Source: UBA6624 sp964343345 [NCBI: uncultured bacterium] (GTDB taxonomy: Bacteria; UBP7; UBA6624). From it: a stretch of DNA of 9,661 nt. The position numbers and the translations under genes were made by a program. The notes beneath the pieces are model-generated. The model was given only the letters and a program-made list of their open reading frames with translations, was not told the origin of the DNA and did not search any database. This document shows, in pieces, positions 1-6,520 of this stretch. The DNA lies in contig CAYFJE010000037.1 in the NCBI GenBank assembly GCA_964343345.1, positions 1 to 9,661 of the forward strand. Reading direction: 5' to 3'. Each line of letters opens with the position of its first letter. The stretch's first letter is position 1.

Positions 1-1
1 T

Positions 2-115
2 GTTGTTTTTTCTCTTATGCGAGCAGTTTCTTCAGGGGTAAGTGGAACGAGAGCCTCTGACGTTCCTGCGAAATCCGCTGATAGTGGAAGTTACGACAAG
101 GCGGGAGGACACTAG
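2..115 (+). CDS. 3' end of an unidentified upstream gene (partial)
   Basis: The reading frame that starts at base 2 stays open for 37 codons and ends at a TAG at 113-115. Both other plus frames are closed within the first 60 bases. The visible tail begins VVFSLMRAVSSGV and ends SYDKAGGH; it is rich in Ser, Ala and Gly and looks like a flexible C-terminus. The stop lies three bases before the TTG start of the next gene, and that gene's ribosome binding site falls inside these last codons. Translational coupling and membership of the same operon are therefore likely. I do not recognise the family from this fragment. The open frame and tight spacing are seen directly; that it is a real gene is inferred from them. 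Confidence 0.6.
   Translation, partial: VVFSLMRAVSSGVSGTRASDVPAKSADSGSYDKAGGH
103..108 (+). promoter_or_regulatory. Ribosome binding site supporting the TTG start at 119
   Basis: GGGAGG lies ten bases before the TTG at 119 and inside the end of the upstream reading frame. It is the only purine-rich Shine-Dalgarno match near this start. It decides in favour of the non-ATG start, which also places the Rossmann glycine motif directly at the N-terminus, as expected. Confidence 0.6.
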
Positions 116-118
116 TCT

Positions 119-967
119 TTGTTTGACTACCTAATCTGTGGATTGGGCTCTGTTGGAAGTGAAGTTGCAAAACTTCTCAAGCTTCAAAAGAAAAAGTTCA
201 ATGTGTTGGAAAATGCCCGTTCTCTTAAAAGCCGTGATGTAAAAAAATACTCGTATATAAACTCCTCGGAATTAAACATAAAAAAACCCTTGTTGGTATT
301 TGTCTGTTATCCAGACCTTATAGCGGCAAAAAAGGAGTGGGCTGGTCTTTTTGACGACAAAAATGTCTTTTTTGTATGTATGACAGGATGGCCTATTCTC
401 TATGGGACATGGCCAATAAAAAGTAACATTCTCATGTATGCTCCGAAGGCTATTGCATCAAAAATTACCTTTGGAGGATGTGTGTTTGCAACATCCTTTT
501 ACAAAAAAACGAATAACTCTGTTGACCCATTTAAAGAATTAAATCAAATTTTCCAACCAAAAAAAACAATAGAAGCATCCCCTGCTCAAGAATTGTGTTC
601 CGACCTCTTAAGCGAGCAACTTCTTCTTTGCGGCTGGGGACCACTGATCAGTCTTTTGACATACAAAAAACTACTAAAGTTTGGTGTCCCAAAAGAGCTT
701 GCTTGGGAAGAGTGTACAAAAGAAGCTGCTTATATATTCAACACGCTTGCCTCTCTTGGTCCCGAAGGTTTTTCCAAAAAAATAAGTGATTTGGCTTTGC
801 GTGGAGGCTACAGGGCAATAAAAAAATTCCCGATAAAGCAATGGAATAAAATGGTTGATAAAATGTACGAAGATATAAAAAATGAAAAAATATTTAAAAA
901 AACAGACGATGTTTTGCCAACCAGGGAAGATGCAAAAAAGTTTTGGGAAGATATGAGTCATGAATAA
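119..967 (+). CDS. Divergent ketol-acid reductoisomerase-like protein
   Basis: This 282-residue protein resembles ketol-acid reductoisomerase (IlvC/KARI), which isomerises and reduces acetohydroxy acids in branched-chain amino acid synthesis. The N-terminus is a Rossmann fold with GLGSVG at residues 8-13 and an acidic E31 where the second strand should end, which may favour NADH. APK at 108-110 matches the KARI APKGPGH segment. The C-terminal half keeps the four usual Mg ligands: D162 and E166 (DLLSEQ), E198 and E202 (EECTKE). It also keeps a Ser in KISD (223). It is odd in being about 50 residues shorter than class I KARI, and in having MTGWPILYG (88-96) where KARI has a His-containing AHGFNIHFG-like segment. 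The start is TTG with a good upstream GGGAGG. Its last eight bases overlap the next gene. Family membership is fairly secure; substrate and reaction are unknown, so I give no ilvC symbol. Confidence 0.7.
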   Translation: MFDYLICGLGSVGSEVAKLLKLQKKKFNVLENARSLKSRDVKKYSYINSSELNIKKPLLVFVCYPDLIAAKKEWAGLFDDKNVFFVCMTGWPILYGTWPIKSNILMYAPKAIASKITFGGCVFATSFYKKTNNSVDPFKELNQIFQPKKTIEASPAQELCSDLLSEQLLLCGWGPLISLLTYKKLLKFGVPKELAWEECTKEAAYIFNTLASLGPEGFSKKISDLALRGGYRAIKKFPIKQWNKMVDKMYEDIKNEKIFKKTDDVLPTREDAKKFWEDMSHE

Positions 968-2330
968 TCTTTACATTGACCCTAGAAAATATACGAAAAA
1001 CAATACATTTCCAAATTCAAAAGAAATAAGAGTCTATGACACAACTCTCAGAGACGGGGAACAAACTCCAGGGGTTGCATACTCTCCTCAACAAAAATAC
1101 GAAATCACAAAAATGCTTTCTGATATTGGTGTCCATATTGTAGATGTCGGATTTCCTTTTGTAGCACCTTCTGAAAGAGAGACGTTGCGAAGGATCGTGG
1201 AGGGAAAAAGAAATGGAGAGATTAGAAAGAATATGGAAATTCTTGTTATGTGCAGGGCAAACAAAAACGATGTCGATGCCACACTAAAAACGCTAGATGG
1301 AGTTGGAGCAAAACCTTCTGAGATTACATTTTTAACATTTACCTCAGCAAGTGACCTTCATATAAAAGTTAAGCTTGGCCCCACTCTCCTGAAAAGAGAA
1401 GGGAGGGAATCTGTTGTTGAAGATATATTATGGTACAGAGAAGCAAACTGCAAAATGATGGAAGAGATTTGCACATATATAAAATCTTATGGTGTAAAAA
1501 AGATAGAGCTCGGAACAGAGGATGCAAGCAGGGCTGGAGTCAATTACCTGACAGAACTGATTGACAGGTCTGTCAAGGCTGGAGCAACAAGGTATATATT
1601 TCCGGACACAACAGGCTCCTTAACCCCTGAGTCAACAAGATATTATGCAAAAGAGCTTAGAAAGTCATTTCCAAAACTCCCAATGGTAAGTCATTTTCAT
1701 AATGATTTTGATCTTGCAGCAATAAATACCATAGTTGCACTTCAGGAAGGCATCGAGGGTTTTAGTGTTTCTGTAAACGGAATAGGTGAAAGAGCTGGTA
1801 ATGCAGCATTACATAATGTAGTTGTGACTTTGAAGGTTTTGTATGGAGTTGAAATACCTAATTTTAAATACGATAAACTTAAAAAACTCTCGAGTTTAGT
1901 TGAATCTTTTTCTGGAATGCCAATTAGACCAAACGAACCTGCTGTTGGAAGGAATGTTTTTGCTCATGAATCTGGGATTCACACACATGGGATGTTGAAA
2001 GATCCCCAAACCTATGAACCGATCCCGCATGATCTTCTCGATGTTGAAACTCGTTTTGTTTATGGAAAACATACTGGAATGGCTCTTTTGAACGACCTGT
2101 TTCAAAAATATGATCCCGAATTAACAGCTAAAGGGATTCGAGTTACTGGCAAGCTTAAAAAACAAGTGTTGGATGAAATAAAAAGAAGAAGAGAGGAGAT
2201 GGCTGAAAATAATGTGGCCTCTTCTGCGATGGAAAAATATAAAAAAATATTAAAAGAAATTGAAATCGATGAACATGAAGTTTTGAAAATTATCTATCAT
2301 GTTGCAAAAATGATGGGGAAAAATGAATAA
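960..2330 (+). CDS. 2-isopropylmalate / homocitrate / citramalate synthase-family protein
   Basis: This is a 456-residue member of the DRE-TIM (LeuA/NifV/CimA/AksA) family, which condenses acetyl-CoA with a 2-oxo acid in an aldol-type reaction. The signature TTLRDGEQ sits at residues 28-35, supplying the catalytic Arg31 and the metal-binding Asp32. HFHND at 245-249 supplies the metal-binding histidines. NGIGERAGN (273-281) and the subdomain motif HESGIHTHG (336-344) are also family hallmarks. The catalytic barrel and short subdomains end near residue 390. Only about 65 residues follow, so the roughly 120-residue leucine-binding domain of classical LeuA is absent. This makes it more like homocitrate synthase or archaeal-type family members. 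The ATG is inside the previous gene's last codons (overlap ATGAATAA), with GGGAAG nine bases upstream. The oxo-acid substrate cannot be told from sequence alone. Confidence 0.88.
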   Translation: MNNLYIDPRKYTKNNTFPNSKEIRVYDTTLRDGEQTPGVAYSPQQKYEITKMLSDIGVHIVDVGFPFVAPSERETLRRIVEGKRNGEIRKNMEILVMCRANKNDVDATLKTLDGVGAKPSEITFLTFTSASDLHIKVKLGPTLLKREGRESVVEDILWYREANCKMMEEICTYIKSYGVKKIELGTEDASRAGVNYLTELIDRSVKAGATRYIFPDTTGSLTPESTRYYAKELRKSFPKLPMVSHFHNDFDLAAINTIVALQEGIEGFSVSVNGIGERAGNAALHNVVVTLKVLYGVEIPNFKYDKLKKLSSLVESFSGMPIRPNEPAVGRNVFAHESGIHTHGMLKDPQTYEPIPHDLLDVETRFVYGKHTGMALLNDLFQKYDPELTAKGIRVTGKLKKQVLDEIKRRREEMAENNVASSAMEKYKKILKEIEIDEHEVLKIIYHVAKMMGKNE

Positions 2331-3495
2331 TATTGAACCCGTTGCAGTTGTTGGTGCAAAAAGGACCCCTGTAGGAAGATTTGGTGGAGCACTTGCGTCT
2401 TTTTCTGCGGTTTCCCTTGGAGAAATTGCCGCGAAAGAAGCCGTCAAACAATCAAAAGTTCCAATTGAAAGCATCTCTTTATCAGTTTTTGGGCAGGTCT
2501 TACAAGCAGGGTCTGGTCAAAATCCAGCAAGGCAAGTTGCTCTTGGTTCTGGGATGAATCAAAGCAGTAGTGCTTTTACTGTAAATATGGTCTGTGGAAG
2601 TGGATTAAAGGCTGTGTACTTGGCATCAAATGCAATTAGGTTTGGTGGACACCAAATAGTTTTGGCGGGGGGGATTGAGTCAATGTCAAATGCTCCTTAT
2701 TACTGTAAAAAAACCAGGTGGGGAATAGGTTATGGAAACATGTTTTTAGAAGACGGGATGCTTGCAGATGGATTGACAGATGCCTATAGTAAAAAACATA
2801 TGGGGGAAGCGGCTGAATGGGTTGCTGAAAAATATAAAATATCTCGAAAAAACATGGATGAATATGCTTACAGTAGCCATGTTAAAGCAATAGAAAAAAA
2901 GAATTCTTTGAAAAGTGAAATCACTCCAATCACAATAGGTAGCAAGGTGTTGGATTGTGATGAGGGACCAAGAGAAACGTCAGTTGAAAAACTGTCTTCC
3001 CTAAAACCTGTTTTCAAAAAAGGAGGGAGTGTTACTGCTGGAAACTCATCTTCAATAAACGATGGCGGTGCTGCAGTTGTTCTGGCTTCAAAGAAAGCTG
3101 TCAAAGAGATGGGGCTTAAGCCTTTGTGCTGGATTAGAGAAGGTGTGGATGGTGGAGTTGCTCCAAAAGAGGTTTTGATGAGCCCTCTTTCTGTTTTTGA
3201 GAATTTGAAAAATACAACAAACTTTACAGTCAAAGATTTTGGAATTATTGAAATTAACGAAGCTTTTGCTTGTCAGATGGTTGCACTCCAAAGAAAACTT
3301 GAGGTTGATGAGGGGAAACTAAACCCTTTGGGAGGTGCGGTTTCTTTAGGGCATCCGATTGGGTGTTCTGGAGCAAGGATAGCTGTTTCTTTGGCCTCGC
3401 AATTAAAAAACTCAGAAAAAGAATTGGCATTTGGAACATTGTGTCTTGGTGGTGGAAATGGCACAGGGTTGATTTTTCAGAGGAGTTTAGATTAA
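2323..3495 (+). CDS. Thiolase (acetyl-CoA C-acetyltransferase family)
   Basis: This 390-residue protein is a full-length thiolase II, the usual size for the family. It either condenses two acyl-CoAs or cleaves a 3-oxoacyl-CoA with CoA. The nucleophile is Cys91 in VCGSG. INEAF ends at residue 315, the GHP motif carries His344, and the second catalytic Cys is Cys374 in CLGGGNGTG. The whole catalytic set is therefore intact. GGIESMS and GQNPARQ are further family blocks. It starts within the end of the synthase gene through the same ATGAATAA overlap used one gene earlier, with GGGGAA just upstream. That ties it to the reductoisomerase-like and synthase-like genes. Acetoacetyl-CoA thiolase is the default assignment, but the neighbours raise the possibility of a branched or longer acyl substrate. 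Confidence 0.93.
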   Translation: MNNIEPVAVVGAKRTPVGRFGGALASFSAVSLGEIAAKEAVKQSKVPIESISLSVFGQVLQAGSGQNPARQVALGSGMNQSSSAFTVNMVCGSGLKAVYLASNAIRFGGHQIVLAGGIESMSNAPYYCKKTRWGIGYGNMFLEDGMLADGLTDAYSKKHMGEAAEWVAEKYKISRKNMDEYAYSSHVKAIEKKNSLKSEITPITIGSKVLDCDEGPRETSVEKLSSLKPVFKKGGSVTAGNSSSINDGGAAVVLASKKAVKEMGLKPLCWIREGVDGGVAPKEVLMSPLSVFENLKNTTNFTVKDFGIIEINEAFACQMVALQRKLEVDEGKLNPLGGAVSLGHPIGCSGARIAVSLASQLKNSEKELAFGTLCLGGGNGTGLIFQRSLD

Positions 3496-3497
3496 TC

Positions 3498-3506
3498 TGT
3501 TAGAAT
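3498..3506 (+). promoter_or_regulatory. Possible extended -10 promoter for rpmH
   Basis: TGTTAGAAT is an extended -10 element (TGn plus TAGAAT) in the 24-base gap between the thiolase and rpmH. No convincing -35 hexamer is present 16-18 bases upstream. Initiation about seven bases past the -10 would leave a leader of only about seven bases before the rpmH ATG, which itself has no Shine-Dalgarno sequence. This is a weak single-site prediction. Confidence 0.3.
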
Positions 3507-3519
3507 TGCTCATTGCGTA

Positions 3520-3660
3520 ATGAGTACATTGAGAACATACCAGCCAAAAAAAAGGTATAGAAAGCGTGTGCATGGCTTTAGGAAAAGAATGCTTCGTCCC
3601 GGGGGAAGGGCTGTTGTGAGGGCAAGAAGGCGTAAAGGCAGAGCCAGGCTCACCCACTAG
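3520..3660 (+). CDS. rpmH: Ribosomal protein L34
   Basis: This 46-residue, highly basic protein carries the L34 hallmarks. [20 protein letters not shown] is followed by a Gly-rich turn and a run of Arg/Lys ending RLTH. L34 is a small component of the large ribosomal subunit. The gene is short enough to be missed by a length cutoff, but the similarity is unmistakable. I chose the ATG at 3520; it has no visible Shine-Dalgarno. A TTG at 3529 would give the more typical MRTYQP start and 43 residues, so the exact start is open. The stop is one base before the rnpA start, the usual rpmH-rnpA arrangement. Confidence 0.96.
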   Translation: MSTLRTYQPKKRYRKRVHGFRKRMLRPGGRAVVRARRRKGRARLTH

Positions 3661-3661
3661 C

Positions 3662-3988
3662 TTGTCTAAAAGTTCTTTTTGGAACTCCAGCTTGCGCGGT
3701 TGGTTTTACTTTAATCCTAAAAAAAACCCGAGAATCTTTCAAAAAATATCTCAAGATGTTGATTTGTTTTTTCTAAAAGAAAAATCCTCTGAACCTCGTC
3801 TTGGCATCGTTATTCCTAAAAAATATGGTAATGCTGTAAAAAGGAACAAAATGAAAAGAAAAATTCGTTTTTGGTTTTGGAAAAATTCTTCAAAAATTCA
3901 ACCAAAAATAGCTATTTTGAGAATGAACTCCAAACCTTCTGATCTTGATTTTGTTTTAAGATCTCTTTTGGAGCATTGGAAAGGATGA
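3662..3988 (+). CDS. rnpA: Ribonuclease P protein component
   Basis: This 108-residue basic protein assists the RNase P RNA in cutting 5' leaders from precursor tRNAs. The diagnostic segment is LGIVIPKKYGNAVKRNKMKR (residues 47-66). It contains the RNxxKR box (61-66) that binds the catalytic RNA. The aromatic N-terminal strand (WFYF, 14-17) fits the substrate-leader cleft. It is at the short end for the family. The TTG start at 3662 is the first possible start after the in-frame stop at 3617-3619, with no ATG or GTG available, but its Shine-Dalgarno is poor. The end overlaps yidD by four bases (ATGA). Position directly after rpmH confirms the identity. Confidence 0.95.
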   Translation: MSKSSFWNSSLRGWFYFNPKKNPRIFQKISQDVDLFFLKEKSSEPRLGIVIPKKYGNAVKRNKMKRKIRFWFWKNSSKIQPKIAILRMNSKPSDLDFVLRSLLEHWKG

Positions 3989-4194
3989 ACAGTCTTTTTA
4001 TAACTTTGATTGGCTTCTACAGAAAGAAAGTTAGCCCTCTTTTTCCTCCTTGCTGCAGGTTTTCGCCAACATGTTCAGAATACTCCCTAAAAGCTTTTGA
4101 GAAATATGCTTTTGGAAAAGCCTTGTTTCTTTCTTGCTCGAGAATTTTAAAATGTAATCCTTTTTTTGAAGGAGGGGAGGATCCTCTTTTATGA
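3985..4194 (+). CDS. yidD: Membrane protein insertion efficiency factor YidD
   Basis: This 69-residue protein is thought to sit at the inner face of the membrane and to help YidC/Sec-dependent insertion. The family pattern is complete: FYRKKVSPL near the N-terminus, CCRFSPTCSEY (residues 23-33), then CSRILKCNPF and GGEDPL at the C-terminus. I start at the ATG at 3985 rather than the in-frame TTG at 3976. GGAG lies 11 bases before the ATG but only two bases before the TTG, and the ATG gives the usual family N-terminus and an ATGA overlap with rnpA. The last four bases overlap yidC. Confidence 0.95.
   Translation: MNSLFITLIGFYRKKVSPLFPPCCRFSPTCSEYSLKAFEKYAFGKALFLSCSRILKCNPFFEGGEDPLL
4169..4180 (+). 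promoter_or_regulatory. Double Shine-Dalgarno of yidC
   Basis: AAGGAGGGGAGG holds two GGAGG cores in tandem (4171-4175 and 4176-4180). The nearer one ends ten bases before the yidC ATG at 4191. It lies within the last codons of yidD and is by far the strongest ribosome binding site in the plus-strand gene run, suggesting high yidC translation. Confidence 0.65.
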
Positions 4195-4946
4195 CAGAGG
4201 CCCTTGCAAAAGCTTTTTTTGCCATGATAGAAATCATGCATTCTTTCACAGGTTCTTATGGTATAGATCTTGTTCTTTTAACCGTTATGGTCAAAACTGG
4301 ACTTTATCCTTTAACTTTTCAGCAAATGAAAAACCAAAGACTAATGCAAAAAATGGCCCCGGAGCTGAAAAAACTTGATTCTCTAAAAACAAAAAATCCA
4401 CAAGAATACCAACAAAAAACAATGGACCTCTACAAAAAACACAACACAAACCCCTTGGCTGGCTGTTTACCTATCTTTATTCAGTTTCCAATCATCATTG
4501 CTCTTTTTAGAATGCTTCGAGATTATTCGATAAACAATGGTGCATTTCTGACACAAAACCTTTTTGGTGTAAATCTTGGAGCAACACCTGTAGGAACTGT
4601 AGCAAGCCTTGGGGAGGCCCAACGGTTGCCTGGATCAACGGCACTTCCATCTCCATGGGGAAGCGACCCTAGCTTTATAAGTTTCTATTGGCCTGCCCTG
4701 TTTTTGTTAGGCTTCTATCTCCTTACCACAATCCTTTATCAAAATCAGATGATGCCGGCTAAGAAGGAGGGGGAGGATGCAATGCCTCAGCCTTTTAATC
4801 CTAAAATATTTACATTTATGATTTTGATTTGGGGTCTCTTCTTCCCTGCTGGATTGATTTTTTATTTCATAGTTTTTAATGTGGTAAGCATTTTCCAAAC
4901 TAAGATGATATACAAGAAGCTGGATTATGAAGATGTCAAAAAATAA
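4191..4946 (+). CDS. yidC: Membrane protein insertase YidC/Oxa1 family
   Basis: This 251-residue polytopic protein inserts and folds inner-membrane proteins, alone or with Sec. Hydrophobic segments lie at about 23-42, 91-113, 160-185 and 205-237, the last long enough for two helices. NPLAGCLPIFIQFPI (GCLP at 91-94) and PAGLIFYFIVFNVVSIFQT are family signatures. The charged cytoplasmic loop with MKNQRLMQKMAPELKKL follows the first helix. Lys35 occupies the place of the groove Arg found in E. coli and Bacillus YidC; Lys here is known in other lineages as far as I recall. The large periplasmic P1 domain of proteobacterial YidC is absent and there is no lipobox, so it resembles the short Gram-positive type. 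It overlaps yidD by four bases, and its end overlaps the next gene. Confidence 0.95.
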   Translation: MTEALAKAFFAMIEIMHSFTGSYGIDLVLLTVMVKTGLYPLTFQQMKNQRLMQKMAPELKKLDSLKTKNPQEYQQKTMDLYKKHNTNPLAGCLPIFIQFPIIIALFRMLRDYSINNGAFLTQNLFGVNLGATPVGTVASLGEAQRLPGSTALPSPWGSDPSFISFYWPALFLLGFYLLTTILYQNQMMPAKKEGEDAMPQPFNPKIFTFMILIWGLFFPAGLIFYFIVFNVVSIFQTKMIYKKLDYEDVKK

Positions 4947-5763
4947 ACTGGTTATTTTGCTTGTTTTTCTTTTTGTTTTTTTGGCTGTTCCAAAAACCAA
5001 CAACAAACTTGGTCAAAGCCTGGTTGAGCCAACCTTGACCTTTCCAAATTCAAAAGGCGAGCTTCATGTTTTCCCCCAAAAAAGTCTTCTAGATTTTGAA
5101 GGTGGGGATTTTGAAAATCTTTCTACTATTCTTGATGACTTTTTTACCTACTCATCACTCTACAGGATAAAGGTTGCTGTGCCAGAAGAGTATGCCTTTA
5201 GTGGGGATTTGGAAGAGTTTATAAATCTTTTTTTACCAAACATAGGTTTCTCGAGTTTGAATATTGTTAATTACTCGGATGAAGATTTTGGAACAGGTGG
5301 TTTTGTTGTCTGGTTAAATGAAAACAAGAGCATATCTAGAGAAAAATCTATTCAAGATTCTCTGGAACTCCTTAAAGAGGAAGAATTTGCGATCCTGAAA
5401 GAAGGGTGGTTAACGAAAGTCTCAAAAAAACAACTTCCTTATGGCTTGGTTGCTGATGGTTGGGTTGTTATTGAACATCCTTACAGAACGCCGAAATTGG
5501 AATTTGCAAGTTTAGATAATGTAAGTTTTTTGGAACTAGATCTTGGGTCAAATGTTGATTTTTTAAAGAAAAAATCAGATTTATGGATAGGGAAAATAAA
5601 AATTACGGAGGTTGAAAATATTATTGGATCTTTTTGTTTTTCTTTCTGTAAAGAAGATGAAAAAATCACCAGGCTGCCTATATTTCTAAAAACAGAAAAT
5701 GGTAAAATAACACACTGGTCTTCAGGTTATCCTCCAGTTGAATGGTTGTTTGATGAACAATAA
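4933..5763 (+). CDS. Unrecognised signal-anchored protein downstream of yidC
   Basis: This 276-residue protein begins MSKNKLVILLVFLFVFLAVP. That is a positively charged end followed by about 15 hydrophobic residues, so it is a signal peptide or N-terminal anchor without a lipobox Cys. The remaining roughly 250 residues are soluble-looking, rich in Phe, Leu, Glu and Lys. They include a short FCFSFC segment near residue 235 and an aromatic C-terminus (SSGYPPVEWLFDEQ). I do not recognise the family. It occupies the slot where jag (khpB) commonly follows yidC, but no KH or R3H motif is visible. Start choice: the ATG at 4933 (MSKN, 14-base overlap with yidC) parallels the plsC start. The ATG at 4927 would add two residues, and neither has a clear Shine-Dalgarno. 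The context suggests an envelope role, perhaps with YidC, which is inference. Confidence 0.75.
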   Translation: MSKNKLVILLVFLFVFLAVPKTNNKLGQSLVEPTLTFPNSKGELHVFPQKSLLDFEGGDFENLSTILDDFFTYSSLYRIKVAVPEEYAFSGDLEEFINLFLPNIGFSSLNIVNYSDEDFGTGGFVVWLNENKSISREKSIQDSLELLKEEEFAILKEGWLTKVSKKQLPYGLVADGWVVIEHPYRTPKLEFASLDNVSFLELDLGSNVDFLKKKSDLWIGKIKITEVENIIGSFCFSFCKEDEKITRLPIFLKTENGKITHWSSGYPPVEWLFDEQ

Positions 5764-6520
5764 GATAATCACCATAGATGGTCCAGCAGGTTCTGGGAAA
5801 ACCACTGTTGGAAAAATGCTAGAAACATCTTTGGAGGGTGGGTGTGCTTGCATTAGCAGTGGGCTTGTGTACAGGATGCTTGCTGATGGTTTTAAGGATT
5901 GGGATAGATTTCAGTCTGTAAACAAGTTGCCCCCTGGTTTTCGTACGGTTCATCAAATAATGAAATTAAATAATTGGAAATTTCATGGAACAGAGGTGGC
6001 ATACGACAATACAAAAATGGGGGAATATCAGTGGGACAGCATAACGGAATCCTTTTATGGGGAAAAGGTTGACAAGGCAAGCAGCAAGGTTGCAAAAAAT
6101 CCTGTTTGCAGAAGGCTGGTTTCAATGTTTTTGAAAAGATATATTAAAAAAATAACAAGATTTGACCCCGGTTGGCCTGAAAAATATATGCAGGGCCATG
6201 GTTATACAGATCGTTTGATTCCAGAGTGGCAAGACGTGTACCCTGAGTATATTGTTGTTGAAGGAAGGGATATTGGTTCAGTTGTTTTTCCAGATGCAAA
6301 ATGGAAAATCTACCTTGACGCATCCCTTCAAGCAAGGGTTGGGAGAAGAAACAAAGAAAGAGCTGGAGCTGGAGATGGAATATCGGCAAGAGATCGTGAA
6401 GACATGGAAAGGGAAGCAAGCCCTCTTATTGTTCCTCGTGGTGCATTTGTGATAGATTCAACATCTATGGGTCTTGAAGATGTCGTTGAAAAAATTGTAA
6501 ATTATGTCAAAAAATCCTAA
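5753..6520 (+). CDS. cmk: Cytidylate kinase
   Basis: This 255-residue enzyme phosphorylates CMP and dCMP using ATP in the cytoplasm. It has an N-terminal P-loop GPAGSGKT (residues 10-17) and a variant CMP-site segment SSGLVYRM where relatives have a TGxxYR pattern. VDKASSKVAKNP follows, then EGRDIGSVVFPDA from residue 170, and the C-terminal FVIDSTSMGLEDVV helix. It is longer than the usual 220-230 residues. An extra stretch of about 30 residues rich in Trp, Pro and Tyr lies just before the EGRDIG motif. I prefer the ATG at 5753, giving MNNKIITIDG, over the TTG at 5738. It overlaps the previous gene by 11 bases. No strong Shine-Dalgarno is visible, so coupled translation is likely. cmk followed by plsC is a common bacterial pair. 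Confidence 0.93.
   Translation: MNNKIITIDGPAGSGKTTVGKMLETSLEGGCACISSGLVYRMLADGFKDWDRFQSVNKLPPGFRTVHQIMKLNNWKFHGTEVAYDNTKMGEYQWDSITESFYGEKVDKASSKVAKNPVCRRLVSMFLKRYIKKITRFDPGWPEKYMQGHGYTDRLIPEWQDVYPEYIVVEGRDIGSVVFPDAKWKIYLDASLQARVGRRNKERAGAGDGISARDREDMEREASPLIVPRGAFVIDSTSMGLEDVVEKIVNYVKKS

Noticed and set aside
308-316. A DnaA-box-like TTATCCAGA, considered because rpmH-rnpA often sits near the replication origin
   Set aside because: It is a single imperfect copy inside a coding region. There is no cluster, no AT-rich unwinding stretch and no dnaA or dnaN in the window.
2868-3464. Several long open frames on the minus strand opposite the thiolase gene
   Set aside because: They lie fully opposite a gene with intact catalytic motifs, lack recognisable domains and overlap each other, so they are shadows of the real reading frame.
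3489-3498. Palindrome AGATTAATCT across the thiolase stop, considered as a terminator or operator
   Set aside because: It is short and AT-rich, cannot form a stable stem with a loop, and is not followed by a T run.
4177-4186. Palindrome GAGGATCCTC overlapping the yidC Shine-Dalgarno, considered as a translational switch
   Set aside because: After allowing a loop only three base pairs remain, too weak to sequester the ribosome binding site.
4933-5763. Jag/KhpB identity, or a split-off YidC P1 domain, for the gene after yidC
   Set aside because: No KH or R3H motif is visible, and I saw no convincing alignment with the P1 beta-sandwich. It is left as unknown.
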